The notes beneath the pieces are model-generated. The model worked only from the letters and a program-made list of their open reading frames with translations. It had not been told where the DNA came from and made no database searches. The translations under genes and the position numbers were made by a program. This document shows, piece after piece, positions 34,695-44,698 of a DNA stretch of 64,000 bases (the first letter of the stretch is position 1; every line of letters begins with the position of its first letter). This DNA is from Xaviernesmea rhizosphaerae (GTDB taxonomy: Bacteria; Pseudomonadota; Alphaproteobacteria; Rhizobiales; Rhizobiaceae), in assembly GCF_001938945.1 (NCBI RefSeq), contig NZ_MKIO01000021.1:310001-374000 (forward strand). Direction: 5' to 3'.

Positions 34695-35432
34695 ATGCTT
34701 CGTCTCATCCTCGCCCTTCTCGTGAGCGTCGCCGTCGCCGCCCCAGCCTTTGCCGGCAAGGATGGGCTGATGGAGCCGAAGCTGGCGCTTTCCGGGCGCC
34801 AAAGCGGTGCGCCGCGCGTGGCGCTGACCTTCGATGCCTGCATGGGCGCGGCCGACCAGCGCATTCTTGCGACGCTGGTCGACAATGCCATCCCCGCCAC
34901 GATCTTCGTCACCGCCCGCTGGCTGAAGCACAATGCCGCAACGGTTGCCGTGCTGCGCGCGCATCCGGATCTGTTCCAGATCGAAAATCACGGGGCGATG
35001 CATGTGCCGGCGGTGGACAAGCCGGTGTCGATCTATGGCATTCCCGCCGCCGGATCGCCCGAGGCCGTGATGGCCGAGGTCAAGGGCGGGGGCGATGCGA
35101 TCATGGCGCTTGGCCTGCCCGCGCCGCACTGGTTTCGCGGCGCCACCGCCAAATACAGCACCTCCTCGATCGCCGAGATCCGCAGCCTCGGCTATACGGT
35201 GGCCGGCTTCTCGCTGAATGGCGACGAAGGCTCGCTGCTCGGTGCGCGCATGGCCGCCCACCGGATCGCCTCCGCCCGCGATGGGGACGTGATCATCGCC
35301 CATATCAATCAGCCGACCCATGCGGCCGGCGAGGGCGTGGTGCAGGGCATTCTCGCGCTCAAAGCCCGCGGCTTCACCTTCCTGCGCCTCGACGATGCTG
35401 CCGAGACCGGCAGCAATGCGACGGTGAACTGA
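34695..35432 (+). CDS. Secreted polysaccharide deacetylase (NodB-like fold)
   Basis: 245 residues with a signal peptide (LILALLVSVAVAAPAFAG). Catalytic motif 1 reads ALTFDACMG rather than TFDDG, and the metal-binding H-x3-H appears as ENHGAMH; later motifs are WFRGATAKY and DVIIAHINQP. The TFDAC variant occurs in a subgroup of exported deacetylases, so activity is plausible but one metal ligand is changed. GGAG lies upstream of the ATG at 34695. It acts in the periplasm or outside on an N-acetylated glycan, possibly peptidoglycan; the substrate is unknown. Confidence 0.88.
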   Translation: MLRLILALLVSVAVAAPAFAGKDGLMEPKLALSGRQSGAPRVALTFDACMGAADQRILATLVDNAIPATIFVTARWLKHNAATVAVLRAHPDLFQIENHGAMHVPAVDKPVSIYGIPAAGSPEAVMAEVKGGGDAIMALGLPAPHWFRGATAKYSTSSIAEIRSLGYTVAGFSLNGDEGSLLGARMAAHRIASARDGDVIIAHINQPTHAAGEGVVQGILALKARGFTFLRLDDAAETGSNATVN

Positions 35433-35653
35433 CGGCGCGTCGGCCTGTCTGCACGGCGTGCCGGCCGCGAGTGCCGGACATGCCCGCCATCCTGCCGAGG
35501 TCCGCACTGCCTCTCTTTTTCGATCCTGTTCCTCCGCGTGAAAGCGCCCTAAGTCTTTGTTTCGACAAAATGCTGGCGGGATAGTCCGGAGATTTCAAGC
35601 CTGACGGCGAAGGACGCGCGGCAGGCGGCTTCGAGCGGAAAGGAGACTGCGCC

Positions 35654-36649
35654 ATGAACCGGAGAGATGATCGCAAGAGCATCGGCAAACGGGCGGGAGA
35701 GGATGCCGGGCCGACACGGCGCGCGCTATTGCGCGCAGCCGGTTCTGCCGCGCTTCTGCCGCTCGCCGCCCCGGCCTTGGCCACCTCGCCGGCAGCATCC
35801 TCGGCGGCAGCGCCCGCTCCCGGCGCCGCTGTGCTCGGGCCGGCGGAGCCCCCGCTGATCCACGAGGATTATGCCATTGCCCGCCGCAGCTTTCACACCA
35901 AACTCCTGCGCAAGGGCCCGGCACCGGACAAGGGCGATCCGCTGACGCCGCCGCCGGGTGCGGAGGCGATCGGCTATCGCTCCGGCGGACTGTCGCTCAC
36001 CGCCTGGGTCTCTCCGGGCCATGACGACGCGAAGAACCGCCGTCCGGGAATCCTGGTGCTGCATGGCGGCAATGCGCTGTGGCATGGGCATTGGGACCTG
36101 ACGACGGCCTATCACAAGGCCGGCTATATCGCGCTGATGCCGGCGCTGCGGGCGGAAAACGGCCAGGACGGCGCTTTTTCCGGTTTTTACGACGAGCTGA
36201 GCGACGTGCTGGCCGCCGCCGAGCGCCTGCGCGGCCTGCCGGGGGTGGACCCGGATCGGATCTATCTGGCCGGCCACAGCATTGGCGGCACGCTGACGCT
36301 GATGGCGGCGCAGGCCAGCCCGATGTTCCGAGCGGCCGCGTCCTTCTCGCCCAATCCGGACGGACGGGTTTTCTTCCGCCGCTTTCCCGAGGATATCCGC
36401 TTCGACACCAGCGATCCGCGCGAATATGACATGCGCTCGCCGATCTGCTTTGCCGTAAGCTTCAAATGCCCCGTGCTGATGCTGCACGGCACGGCCGAGA
36501 CCCGCACCGATTCCATCATCCGCATGACCGCCGCCCGCGCCAGGGCCAAGGGGCTGGATGTGCGCCGGGGCGTGATCGAGGGCGGCCATATGTCGGCGCT
36601 CGATGGCGAAATTCCCGAGAGCCTCGGCTTCTTCAAGGGGCTGGCCTGA
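35654..36649 (+). CDS. Exported alpha/beta hydrolase (dienelactone-hydrolase-like)
   Basis: 331 residues. The N-terminus has a twin-arginine-like signal (TRRALLRAAGSAALLPLAAPALA), suggesting Tat export. The hydrolase core shows PGILVLHGGNALWHGH, the nucleophile elbow LAGHSIGGTL, a strand-6 motif CPVLMLHGTAE and the catalytic His in EGGHMSAL. The dienelactone-hydrolase/prolyl-oligopeptidase-type arrangement fits an esterase or peptidase; the substrate is unknown. It starts 220 bases after the deacetylase stop on the same strand. Confidence 0.88.
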   Translation: MNRRDDRKSIGKRAGEDAGPTRRALLRAAGSAALLPLAAPALATSPAASSAAAPAPGAAVLGPAEPPLIHEDYAIARRSFHTKLLRKGPAPDKGDPLTPPPGAEAIGYRSGGLSLTAWVSPGHDDAKNRRPGILVLHGGNALWHGHWDLTTAYHKAGYIALMPALRAENGQDGAFSGFYDELSDVLAAAERLRGLPGVDPDRIYLAGHSIGGTLTLMAAQASPMFRAAASFSPNPDGRVFFRRFPEDIRFDTSDPREYDMRSPICFAVSFKCPVLMLHGTAETRTDSIIRMTAARARAKGLDVRRGVIEGGHMSALDGEIPESLGFFKGLA

Positions 36650-36722
36650 CGCATCAGTGCGGCTGGTTTTCAGGCCGGGTGCTTTCTCACAGTCCGTTCA
36701 AGACTTGCTGTTGGTCTGACAA

Positions 36723-36796
36723 AAATGGTGATTTCGAGAACCGGAACGCAGCGTCCTTAAGGGACGTGAGAACCGGAAGCGCGGAAATCGCCATTT
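36723..36796. repeat. Composite palindrome, family C
   Basis: Outer arms AAATGGTGATTTC (36723) and GAAATCGCCATTT (36784) pair with one G-T wobble. The core CGTCC-TTAA-GGGACG is self-complementary, and GAGAACCGGAA occurs twice as a direct repeat (36736, 36768). A near-identical short element is, from memory, common in Rhizobium/Agrobacterium intergenic DNA. It lies between the convergent hydrolase and mobAB genes and could fold in either mRNA. Confidence 0.7.
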
Positions 36797-36829
36797 GCAG
36801 GCGGCCAACGGCGCTTATTGGATAGACTG

Positions 36830-38554
36830 TCAGCCAAGACCCAGCCGCGCCGCCACGAGATCGGCAATCGCGTCCGTGTCGTCGAGATCGATCACGGGCA
36901 CGGCGGCATCGTCCACCGGATGGTCGGCGGCGATCGCGAAGATGGTGGGGTCGCCGGGCGCCAGCGGCTCGTGCGCGCGGGCGTCGCGACGGCGGGCCTC
37001 GATCTTGGGGATCGGCGCGCGCTTGTAGCCCTCGACGATGACGAGATCCACCGGCGTCATCCGCGCCAGCAGGGCGACGAGATCGGGCTCCGGCGCGCCG
37101 CGCAGTTCCTGCATGATGGCGATGCGGTCATTGGCGACGATGGCGACCTCTCGGGCGCCGGCCTCGCGGTGGCGATAGCTGTCGGCGCCGGGCCGGTCGA
37201 TGTCGAAGCCGTGATGGGCGTGCTTGATGGTCGAGACGCTGAGGCCCCGCCGGGTAAAGAGCGCCACCAACCGCTCGACGAGCCCGGTCTTGCCCGAATT
37301 CTTCCAGCCGGTGACGCCAAGCACGCGCTGGGGCCGGCGGCTGTGGGCCGGGCTCTCCGTGTCGTTCGAAGCGGTGGCCATTTTCGGGTCGGCAGTGTCG
37401 CGCGTGTCGTACCGCTCGGAAAAGTTGGAATGCGCGCCGGTGGATCGCGCCTCGGATCGTGCATGATTTGGATGCTCAGCCATGCCCGCGGGGTGAACCA
37501 CGGCGACACGGCGCGTGCCGGCGCTCTCGCGGCGCGGCAATGGCTCTTCGATCCGGGTCAGCTCCGGGCCGGGCTCTGCCCCAAGCTTGTCCGGCTCTGT
37601 GACCTGTGGCCCGGCTTCATGCGCCATTGCGCGCCCATGTTTCTCGGCCGACAAGTGATCGCTTGAGGCAGACTGCGTCCGAAATTCCAGTTCTGGCCGC
37701 TCCGTGGCGACGGAGTGCGCTTCAAGCTGTTGCCGCAGATCGCGCGGCTGTCCTGCGTCCCGGTGCGCGCCTGCGGCCAGCCGCTCTTCGGCCCGCGCCA
37801 GATCTTCCGGTGTGTTCAGATTGTCGAAGGGGTCCTGTCCCTCCGGCACGGGAAAATCCACCACCACATGCGGATGCTGCTGGATGAACCCGCGCACCCG
37901 GCGTTTGGCATCGGTGAGGATGAAGGCGCGCAGGGCATCTGCCAGCGTCACCGGCCAGAGCGCGACGATCGGGTGCCAGATGCCGCCGGAGGCCGCCACC
38001 GCGATCGCTTCGCGCCCTTCGACGGCGGCTGCGAGGCGGGCGAGGAGGTCCTCGGGCAGGAAGGGGCCGTCGATCGGCACCGTGGCGACATGGCTGGCGC
38101 GCGGAACCGCTTCGTGGGCAAAGCGCATGGCCGCCAGCACGCCGGCAAGCGGGCCGGGCCGGCCGGGCAGGGGATCTGGCACCACGCGCAGACCTACGGC
38201 CTCGTGCGGCGCAAACAGGCCATTGGCGACGATCTCGTCCGGCGCGTTGAGGGCGATCAGGCTCGCCTGCGGCCGCAGCCTTTCGATCAGATGGGCGATC
38301 ATCGGCCGGCCCGCCAGTGTGACGAAGGCCTTGTCCTGCCCCATGCGCCGCGACAGGCCGCCGGCAAGAATGACGAGCGGCGGCGCCTTGGGCTGGGGCC
38401 GAGTGGACGGCAGCCGGGCAAAAGGGGGTGGCGCAGAGGGCGATGAAGCCGCGTGGGAAGGGTTTGACGGCGCGCCGGTGTGCGGCGAAGGACTTGAGGG
38501 CAACAGGCCGGGCGCAGAGAAATCGCCGGCTTCGTCCGGGTGCTCGGGCTGCAT
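36830..38554 (-). CDS. mobAB: Fused MobA-MobB molybdenum cofactor protein
   Basis: 574 residues combining two proteins that are usually separate. After ~55 disordered residues, residues ~55-265 are MobA (VILAGGLSRRMGQDKAF, PDPLPGRPGPLAGVLAAM, DGPFLPEDL, FDNLNTPEDL), the enzyme that adds GMP to molybdopterin. A ~150-residue disordered linker follows. Residues ~415-574 are MobB (VLGVTGWKNSGKTGLVERL, a P-loop; STIKHAHHGFDIDRPGADSYRHREAGA, read in parts; LVIVEGYK), a GTP-binding partner that helps insert the cofactor. The gene is three bases from moaA and in the same direction, so cofactor synthesis and loading are co-regulated. Confidence 0.93.
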   Translation of the reverse strand: MQPEHPDEAGDFSAPGLLPSSPSPHTGAPSNPSHAASSPSAPPPFARLPSTRPQPKAPPLVILAGGLSRRMGQDKAFVTLAGRPMIAHLIERLRPQASLIALNAPDEIVANGLFAPHEAVGLRVVPDPLPGRPGPLAGVLAAMRFAHEAVPRASHVATVPIDGPFLPEDLLARLAAAVEGREAIAVAASGGIWHPIVALWPVTLADALRAFILTDAKRRVRGFIQQHPHVVVDFPVPEGQDPFDNLNTPEDLARAEERLAAGAHRDAGQPRDLRQQLEAHSVATERPELEFRTQSASSDHLSAEKHGRAMAHEAGPQVTEPDKLGAEPGPELTRIEEPLPRRESAGTRRVAVVHPAGMAEHPNHARSEARSTGAHSNFSERYDTRDTADPKMATASNDTESPAHSRRPQRVLGVTGWKNSGKTGLVERLVALFTRRGLSVSTIKHAHHGFDIDRPGADSYRHREAGAREVAIVANDRIAIMQELRGAPEPDLVALLARMTPVDLVIVEGYKRAPIPKIEARRRDARAHEPLAPGDPTIFAIAADHPVDDAAVPVIDLDDTDAIADLVAARLGLG

Positions 38555-38557
38555 GCG

Positions 38558-39607
38558 TCAGCCGCCCGTGACGCTCATATGCCGCGACACGGCCGGGCGC
38601 CGGGCGCGGTCGATGACGAAGTCATGGCCCTTCGGCTTGCGCAGGATCGCCTCGTCGATCGCGGCGTGCAGCGCGGCATCGTCCGGCGTGGCGCGCAGCA
38701 CGCCACGCAGATCGGCCGCATCCTCCTGACCCAGGCACATGTAAAGCGTGCCGGTGCAGGTCAGCCGCACCCGGTTGCAGCTCTCGCAGAAATTATGCGT
38801 CATTGGCGTGATCAGCCCCAGCCGGCCGCCGGTCTCGGCCACGCGCAAATAGCGCGCCGGCCCGCCGGTGCGGTAGGTGTCCTCGATCAGCGTGAAGCGC
38901 TCGGCAAGGCGTGCGCGCATTTCGGACAGCGGCATGTAATGCTCGGTCCGGTCCTCGCCGGTCTCGCCAAGCGGCATGGTCTCGATCAGCGTCAGGTCCA
39001 TGCCCTCGCCATGGGCCCAGCGCAGCATGTCGGGGATCTCGGCGTCATTGATGCCCTTGAGCGCGACAGCGTTGATCTTGACGCGAATACCGGCAGCCTG
39101 AGCCGCACGAATGCCCTCTAGCACGGGGCCGAGATCGCCGCGACGGGTGATCGTGCGAAAGAGATCCGGCTTCAGCGTGTCGAGCGAGACATTGATGCGC
39201 CGCACGCCGCACTCCGCCAGCTCGTCGGCAAAGCGCGTCAGCTGTGAGCCATTGGTGGTCAGCGTCAGCTCTTCCAGCCGCCCGGCCTGAACATGAGCGC
39301 CCATGGCGCGCACGAGCATCATCACATTGCGCCGCATCAGCGGCTCGCCGCCTGTTAGTCTCAGCTTACGCACGCCGCGCGCGACGAAGGCCGAACAGAG
39401 CCGCTCCAGCTCCTCCAGCGTCAGAAGCTCCTTGCGTGGCAGGAAGGTCATCTGCTCTGCCATGCAATAGGTACAGCGGAAATCGCAGCGGTCGGTGACA
39501 GAGACGCGCAGATAGCTGATCGCGCGGCCGAACGGGTCCACCATCGCCGGCAGGGGGGAGGCCGGGACCGGCACGTTGCCGCGTCTGTCGATGATGAGCG
39601 TCGTCAT
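38558..39607 (-). CDS. moaA: GTP 3',8-cyclase
   Basis: 349 residues. MoaA is the radical-SAM enzyme of the first step of molybdopterin synthesis (GTP to 3',8-cyclo-GTP). The N-terminal [4Fe-4S] motif CTYC (preceded by C in [14 protein letters not shown]), the second cluster [13 protein letters not shown], and the C-terminal double glycine (MSVTGG) are all present, as are [11 protein letters not shown] and VSLDTL. The start [10 protein letters not shown] has GGGAGAGATC immediately upstream; the frame stays open 61 codons further but not convincingly. It is followed three bases later by mobAB. Confidence 0.97.
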   Translation of the reverse strand: MTTLIIDRRGNVPVPASPLPAMVDPFGRAISYLRVSVTDRCDFRCTYCMAEQMTFLPRKELLTLEELERLCSAFVARGVRKLRLTGGEPLMRRNVMMLVRAMGAHVQAGRLEELTLTTNGSQLTRFADELAECGVRRINVSLDTLKPDLFRTITRRGDLGPVLEGIRAAQAAGIRVKINAVALKGINDAEIPDMLRWAHGEGMDLTLIETMPLGETGEDRTEHYMPLSEMRARLAERFTLIEDTYRTGGPARYLRVAETGGRLGLITPMTHNFCESCNRVRLTCTGTLYMCLGQEDAADLRGVLRATPDDAALHAAIDEAILRKPKGHDFVIDRARRPAVSRHMSVTGG

Positions 39608-39853
39608 GATCTCTCCCTGTCCTTGCCGCTCTTGTCTTATCGCCTGGCTGGCGCGCAGGCAAATGCGCATGACCGCCATGGCGTTTCGTCTCTGCGGCAG
39701 GCCGATGTTTCGCATGTCGGCGGCTTGCCGCCGGCTTTCAAGTCGTGGAAAGCGCTGAAGGGCGAAGTTTCTCCGGGATCGATGGCTCATCCCCGCTGTC
39801 TCCCTGGCAAAACTGCGCTAATTCAGGGGAAATTCAAGGAGAGACGGGCAATC

Positions 39854-40228
39854 ATGAGCGATATTTGGCCGACGGAGCTGAGCGTTTCGAAGGATCGGCG
39901 GGCGATGACGGTGAGTTTCACCGACGGCGCACGCTTCGTGCTGCCGGCCGAGCGCATGCGGGTGCTTTCGCCCTCCGCAGAGGTGCAGGGCCATGGGCCG
40001 GGCCAGAAGGTGACCGTGCCGGGCAAGCGCGATGTCGGCATCCGCGCCGTGCAGCCGACCGGCAATTACGCCGTGCGCATCGCCTTCGACGACGGGCATG
40101 ATACCGGCATCTTCACCTGGTCGTATCTGCGCCAGCTGGGCGAGGAGGGGGAAGCCCTGTTCGCCGCCTATGAGGCGGAACTGGCCGAGAAGGGTCTCAG
40201 CCGCGACCCCAGGGCGGGCGGCCGGTGA
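39854..40228 (+). CDS. DUF971 (gamma-butyrobetaine hydroxylase N-terminal-like) protein
   Basis: 124 residues matching the DUF971 domain: WPTELSVSKDRRAMTVSFTDG, LPAERMRVLSPSAEVQGHGPG, GIRAVQPTGNYAVRIAFDDGHDTGIFTW, SYLRQLGEEGEALF. The fold is shared with the N-terminus of gamma-butyrobetaine hydroxylase; free-standing members are often near metal or cofactor genes, as here beside moaA (divergent). AAGGAGAGAC lies upstream of the ATG. The stop overlaps the LtrA gene start by four bases. Confidence 0.93.
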   Translation: MSDIWPTELSVSKDRRAMTVSFTDGARFVLPAERMRVLSPSAEVQGHGPGQKVTVPGKRDVGIRAVQPTGNYAVRIAFDDGHDTGIFTWSYLRQLGEEGEALFAAYEAELAEKGLSRDPRAGGR

Positions 40229-41439
40229 GCGAGGCGGGGCGCGGCTGGCTGCGCGAACGCCGGGCGGAAGACGCCGACAAGGTGGATTTCCCCGAGCTGT
40301 TTTTTGATCTCGTCTTCGTCATCTCCATCCTGCAGGTGTCCCACCGGCTGGCCACGCATTACGACGCGCTGGGCTTCGTCGAGACGCTTCTGATCATGTT
40401 GGCGCTCTGGTGGGTGTGGATCTTCACCACCTGGGTCACCAACTGGCTCGATCCGGACAAGCTCCCTGTGCGGCTGATGCTGTTCGCGCTGACCTTTCTC
40501 GGCCTTCTGCTCGCCTCCGCCGTCGGCAAGGCCTTTGACGAGAAGGCGCTGCTTTTCGCCGGCGCCTATGTGACGATGCAGGTCGGCCGGTCGCTCTTCG
40601 CGCTCTATGCCTTTCATGGCCACAGTCCCGACGAATTTTCCCATTTCCGCCGGGTGACGATCTGGCTGGTCGCCTCCGCCATCCTCTGGATCGCCGGCGC
40701 GCTTCTCGGCGGCCATGTGCAGCTGATGCTCTGGATCGCGGCGATCGGGATCGAATATGCAGCGCCCGCCGCCGGATTTCGCGTGCCGGGGCTTGGGCGG
40801 TCGGAGGGGGACGATTGGGACGTGCTGGGCGCCCACATGGCCGAGCGCTGCGCGCTGTTCGTCATCATCTGCCTCGGCGAAACCATTCTGGTCACCGGCC
40901 GCACCTTAAGCGACATGCCGATGGAGCCGCTGACCTTCCTGCTGGCCTCGACCGCCTTCCTGACCACGGCGCTGATGTGGTGGATCTATTTCCATTTCGG
41001 CCATGACCGCGCGGCCGAGGAGATCGAGACGGCGCGCGAGCCGGGCGAGGCGGCCCGCACCATCTTCACCTATGCCCATATTCCGATCGTGGTGGCGATC
41101 ATTCTTTCGGCGGTGGGGGAGGAATTCGTGCTCAGCCATCCGACCGGCGAGACCGAGCTGAAGACCGCCAGCGCGCTGATCGGCGCGCCCGCCATTTTTC
41201 TTCTCGGCAATGTCTGGATCAAGCGGGCGGCCACGGGCCGCATCCCGCCCTCGCATCTGATCGGCCTGGCGCTGCTGGCGCTCGCCATTCCCATGTCGCT
41301 GGTGCTTCAGCCCTATGCGCTGTTTGTGCTCGCTATGGCGATCCTGGCGGTGACAGCGGCCTGCGAGGTCTACTTCCTACGCCGCGCCTTGGCGCATCTG
41401 CGCGGCAAAGAGAGGGAAAAGCAGAGCGGTGAGGGGTGA
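40225..41439 (+). CDS. Low temperature requirement protein A (LtrA) family membrane protein
   Basis: 404 residues with about ten to eleven helices. LtrA-family landmarks: VDFPELFFDLVFVISILQVSH at the first helix, LMLFALTFLGLLLASAVGKAF, ERCALFVIICLGETILVTG in the middle, and YAHIPIVVAIILSAVG near the second half. The biochemical role is unknown; the name comes from Listeria low-temperature growth mutants. GTG start overlapping the DUF971 stop. Confidence 0.92.
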   Translation: MSEAGRGWLRERRAEDADKVDFPELFFDLVFVISILQVSHRLATHYDALGFVETLLIMLALWWVWIFTTWVTNWLDPDKLPVRLMLFALTFLGLLLASAVGKAFDEKALLFAGAYVTMQVGRSLFALYAFHGHSPDEFSHFRRVTIWLVASAILWIAGALLGGHVQLMLWIAAIGIEYAAPAAGFRVPGLGRSEGDDWDVLGAHMAERCALFVIICLGETILVTGRTLSDMPMEPLTFLLASTAFLTTALMWWIYFHFGHDRAAEEIETAREPGEAARTIFTYAHIPIVVAIILSAVGEEFVLSHPTGETELKTASALIGAPAIFLLGNVWIKRAATGRIPPSHLIGLALLALAIPMSLVLQPYALFVLAMAILAVTAACEVYFLRRALAHLRGKEREKQSGEG

Positions 41440-41519
41440 GGGCAGGCAAAGAGTGAGGTCATCGGGCCGCGTTTGATTGTCGGTCCGATGCTTGAGGATT
41501 TCGTTTCCGGATCGGATTT

Positions 41520-41554
41520 GTCCGAAAACCTGTACCCAGTTTTCAGCCCGATGC
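41520..41554. repeat. Dispersed palindromic repeat, family A copy 2
   Basis: GTCCGAAAACCTGTACCCAG then TTTTCAGCCCGATGC, the same core as copies at 4351 and 53931 with some substitutions. It sits between the convergent LtrA and diguanylate-cyclase genes. Confidence 0.6.
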
Positions 41555-41564
41555 GCCGGATGCG

Positions 41565-42635
41565 CTACCGCCGATAGATCAGCCAGCCGCGCCGGCTTTC
41601 CTTTTTCATCCCGTCTTCATAGACCGTGCTGCAGTTGCGCCCGGAGTTCTTGGCGCAATAAAGAGCGATGTCGGCCTTGTTGTAGAGGTCGAGATAATCT
41701 GCCGCCTGCGTCGCTTGGCAGAGGCCGATCGACAGCGTGATCGGCCCGTAATTGACACCGGTCTTGGAGTTCTTGAACGGTGTATTGGCCAGCGCCTGGC
41801 GAATGCGTTCGGCGATCTGATAGCTTTCGTCCGTAGAGGCATCGGTGAGGATGACGGCAAACTCCTCGCCGCCGGTGCGCGCCACGAAGGTGTCCCGTCG
41901 CAGGGTGGCGCGGATGACATTGCCCACGGTCGCCAGGATCTTGTCGCCGATCGGATGGCCGAAACTGTCGTTGATCTTCTTGAAATGATCGATATCGGCG
42001 ATCAGCAGGCTGGTCGAGGCGCGGTGCTGCTCGGAATTGTAAACGGTTGCGAGGCGCTCGTCGAAGGCGCGGCGATTGGCAAGCCGCGTCAGCGAATCCG
42101 TGTTGGCGATGCGCTTGTATTCGTCCAGTTCCTGGCGGATCGCCTCCATCTCCACCGACTTCTGCGACACGTTTTCCGCGCGCTCGCGTCCCTGCGTCAC
42201 GGTCTCAGTGGTGGCGGACGTCAACAGATCGACGGCCTGGCGCAGGATTTCGGCACCGGCATGGCCTTTGATATTGATCTGCGCCGTGGTCTCGTCCAGG
42301 AGCTTTGTGTAGCTTTCCAGCGCCACATGCTCCTCGCGCATCATCGACAACAGTTCTTTGAGATGGCGGGCGAGATGGGCATGCACCCGCTCGACGCCCG
42401 CGGGATAGTGAATATGAGCGAAGTGCCGGGCGCCGATCAGGTCGAGCTCTTCCTGGGTGGCCTTGCTGCCGAGCGCGGCAAGCTCCTGGGTCAGCTTGGG
42501 GTTCGAGCCGAGATAGGCTTCGTAGTAGAGTTCGTAATTGCGCGGGATCGGCGCCACCCCCATGACGCGCATGGCGAAGGTCACTTGCGCGGCAATGTCA
42601 GGCGCCTGGTTCTTGCTCGTCTTGGCGTGCGCCAT
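41565..42635 (-). CDS. Diguanylate cyclase (GGEEF) with a coiled-coil N-terminal region
   Basis: 356 residues, cytoplasmic (no membrane segment). The N-terminal ~185 residues are helical, with VYYEAYLGSNPKLTQELAAL-like character and a coiled linker. The GGDEF domain has DSLTRLANRRAFDERL, IADIDHFKKINDSFGH and the full signature ARTGGEEFAVIL, so it should make cyclic di-GMP from GTP. The allosteric RxxD site is not preserved (RRDT at that position). Together with the damaged GGDEF protein at 18365, only this one of the two looks active. The helical N-terminal domain is of a type common in rhizobial cyclases. Confidence 0.94.
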   Translation of the reverse strand: MAHAKTSKNQAPDIAAQVTFAMRVMGVAPIPRNYELYYEAYLGSNPKLTQELAALGSKATQEELDLIGARHFAHIHYPAGVERVHAHLARHLKELLSMMREEHVALESYTKLLDETTAQINIKGHAGAEILRQAVDLLTSATTETVTQGRERAENVSQKSVEMEAIRQELDEYKRIANTDSLTRLANRRAFDERLATVYNSEQHRASTSLLIADIDHFKKINDSFGHPIGDKILATVGNVIRATLRRDTFVARTGGEEFAVILTDASTDESYQIAERIRQALANTPFKNSKTGVNYGPITLSIGLCQATQAADYLDLYNKADIALYCAKNSGRNCSTVYEDGMKKESRRGWLIYRR

Positions 42636-42837
42636 CGCGAACCCTTTCCCCTCAATTCTCTTTTGAATCCAATACGGCGTAAAGATTGGAGAAGCTTTAA
42701 AGGTTTGTCGTTCCCGAAAAATTTGAAAAGTTTTTACGCAATTAAGGCCTTCTCGGCGCGCGATGCCGGGCCTGCGGCAGACAGGGCGGCGGTGCTGCGC
42801 CGTCCTGTCCGGTGTTTCGCCCCCCGTCCTGATACGA

Positions 42838-44229
<1,392 letters not shown>

Positions 44230-44698
44230 CGTTTCCTATCCCTCAAAAAGCGCGCCGGCCGAGGATATCGTGACGGGGCCAAGCGTCGCGGATGCCCGTT
44301 GGTTTGGCCCATCGGGGCGGGGCTTGTAAAGGGGGCGCGGCACCCTCCCGATGCTGGCCGCAAGATCCAATCGATTAAGCTGCGTAAGCCGGGCAGAAGG
44401 GCGCGGCTGGGTGCGTGGCAGTTCCGTCACACGGCTTGTCTTTCTTGCCGAAACGGCTCTCACCCGTCCTGTCACGAAGGCGTGAAAGATTTTCTAAACC
44501 TTCTGGATTCCTGTTCGTTTTCAGGGAGATGAAATGGGCGATCCGCCCCAGTCGGTGGCGTTCGGCGGCATCGCGCCGGCCCGGCGTTTCCTTTTCATTC
44601 ACCATCCTTTTCTATAGGTGTCTGAGCTCGGTGAAGGACAAGACCGAATCGAGCGCGAAACGCCCCCGCTAGGCCTTTGCGAGACAGGACTGCAGCCC
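44230..44698. other. Divergent upstream region between fumC and the L,D-transpeptidase gene
   Basis: 469 bases. The frame of the transpeptidase is open back to 44618, but its true start is at 44699. No hairpin with T-run or clear promoter hexamers was found; the region probably carries both promoters. Confidence 0.4.
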
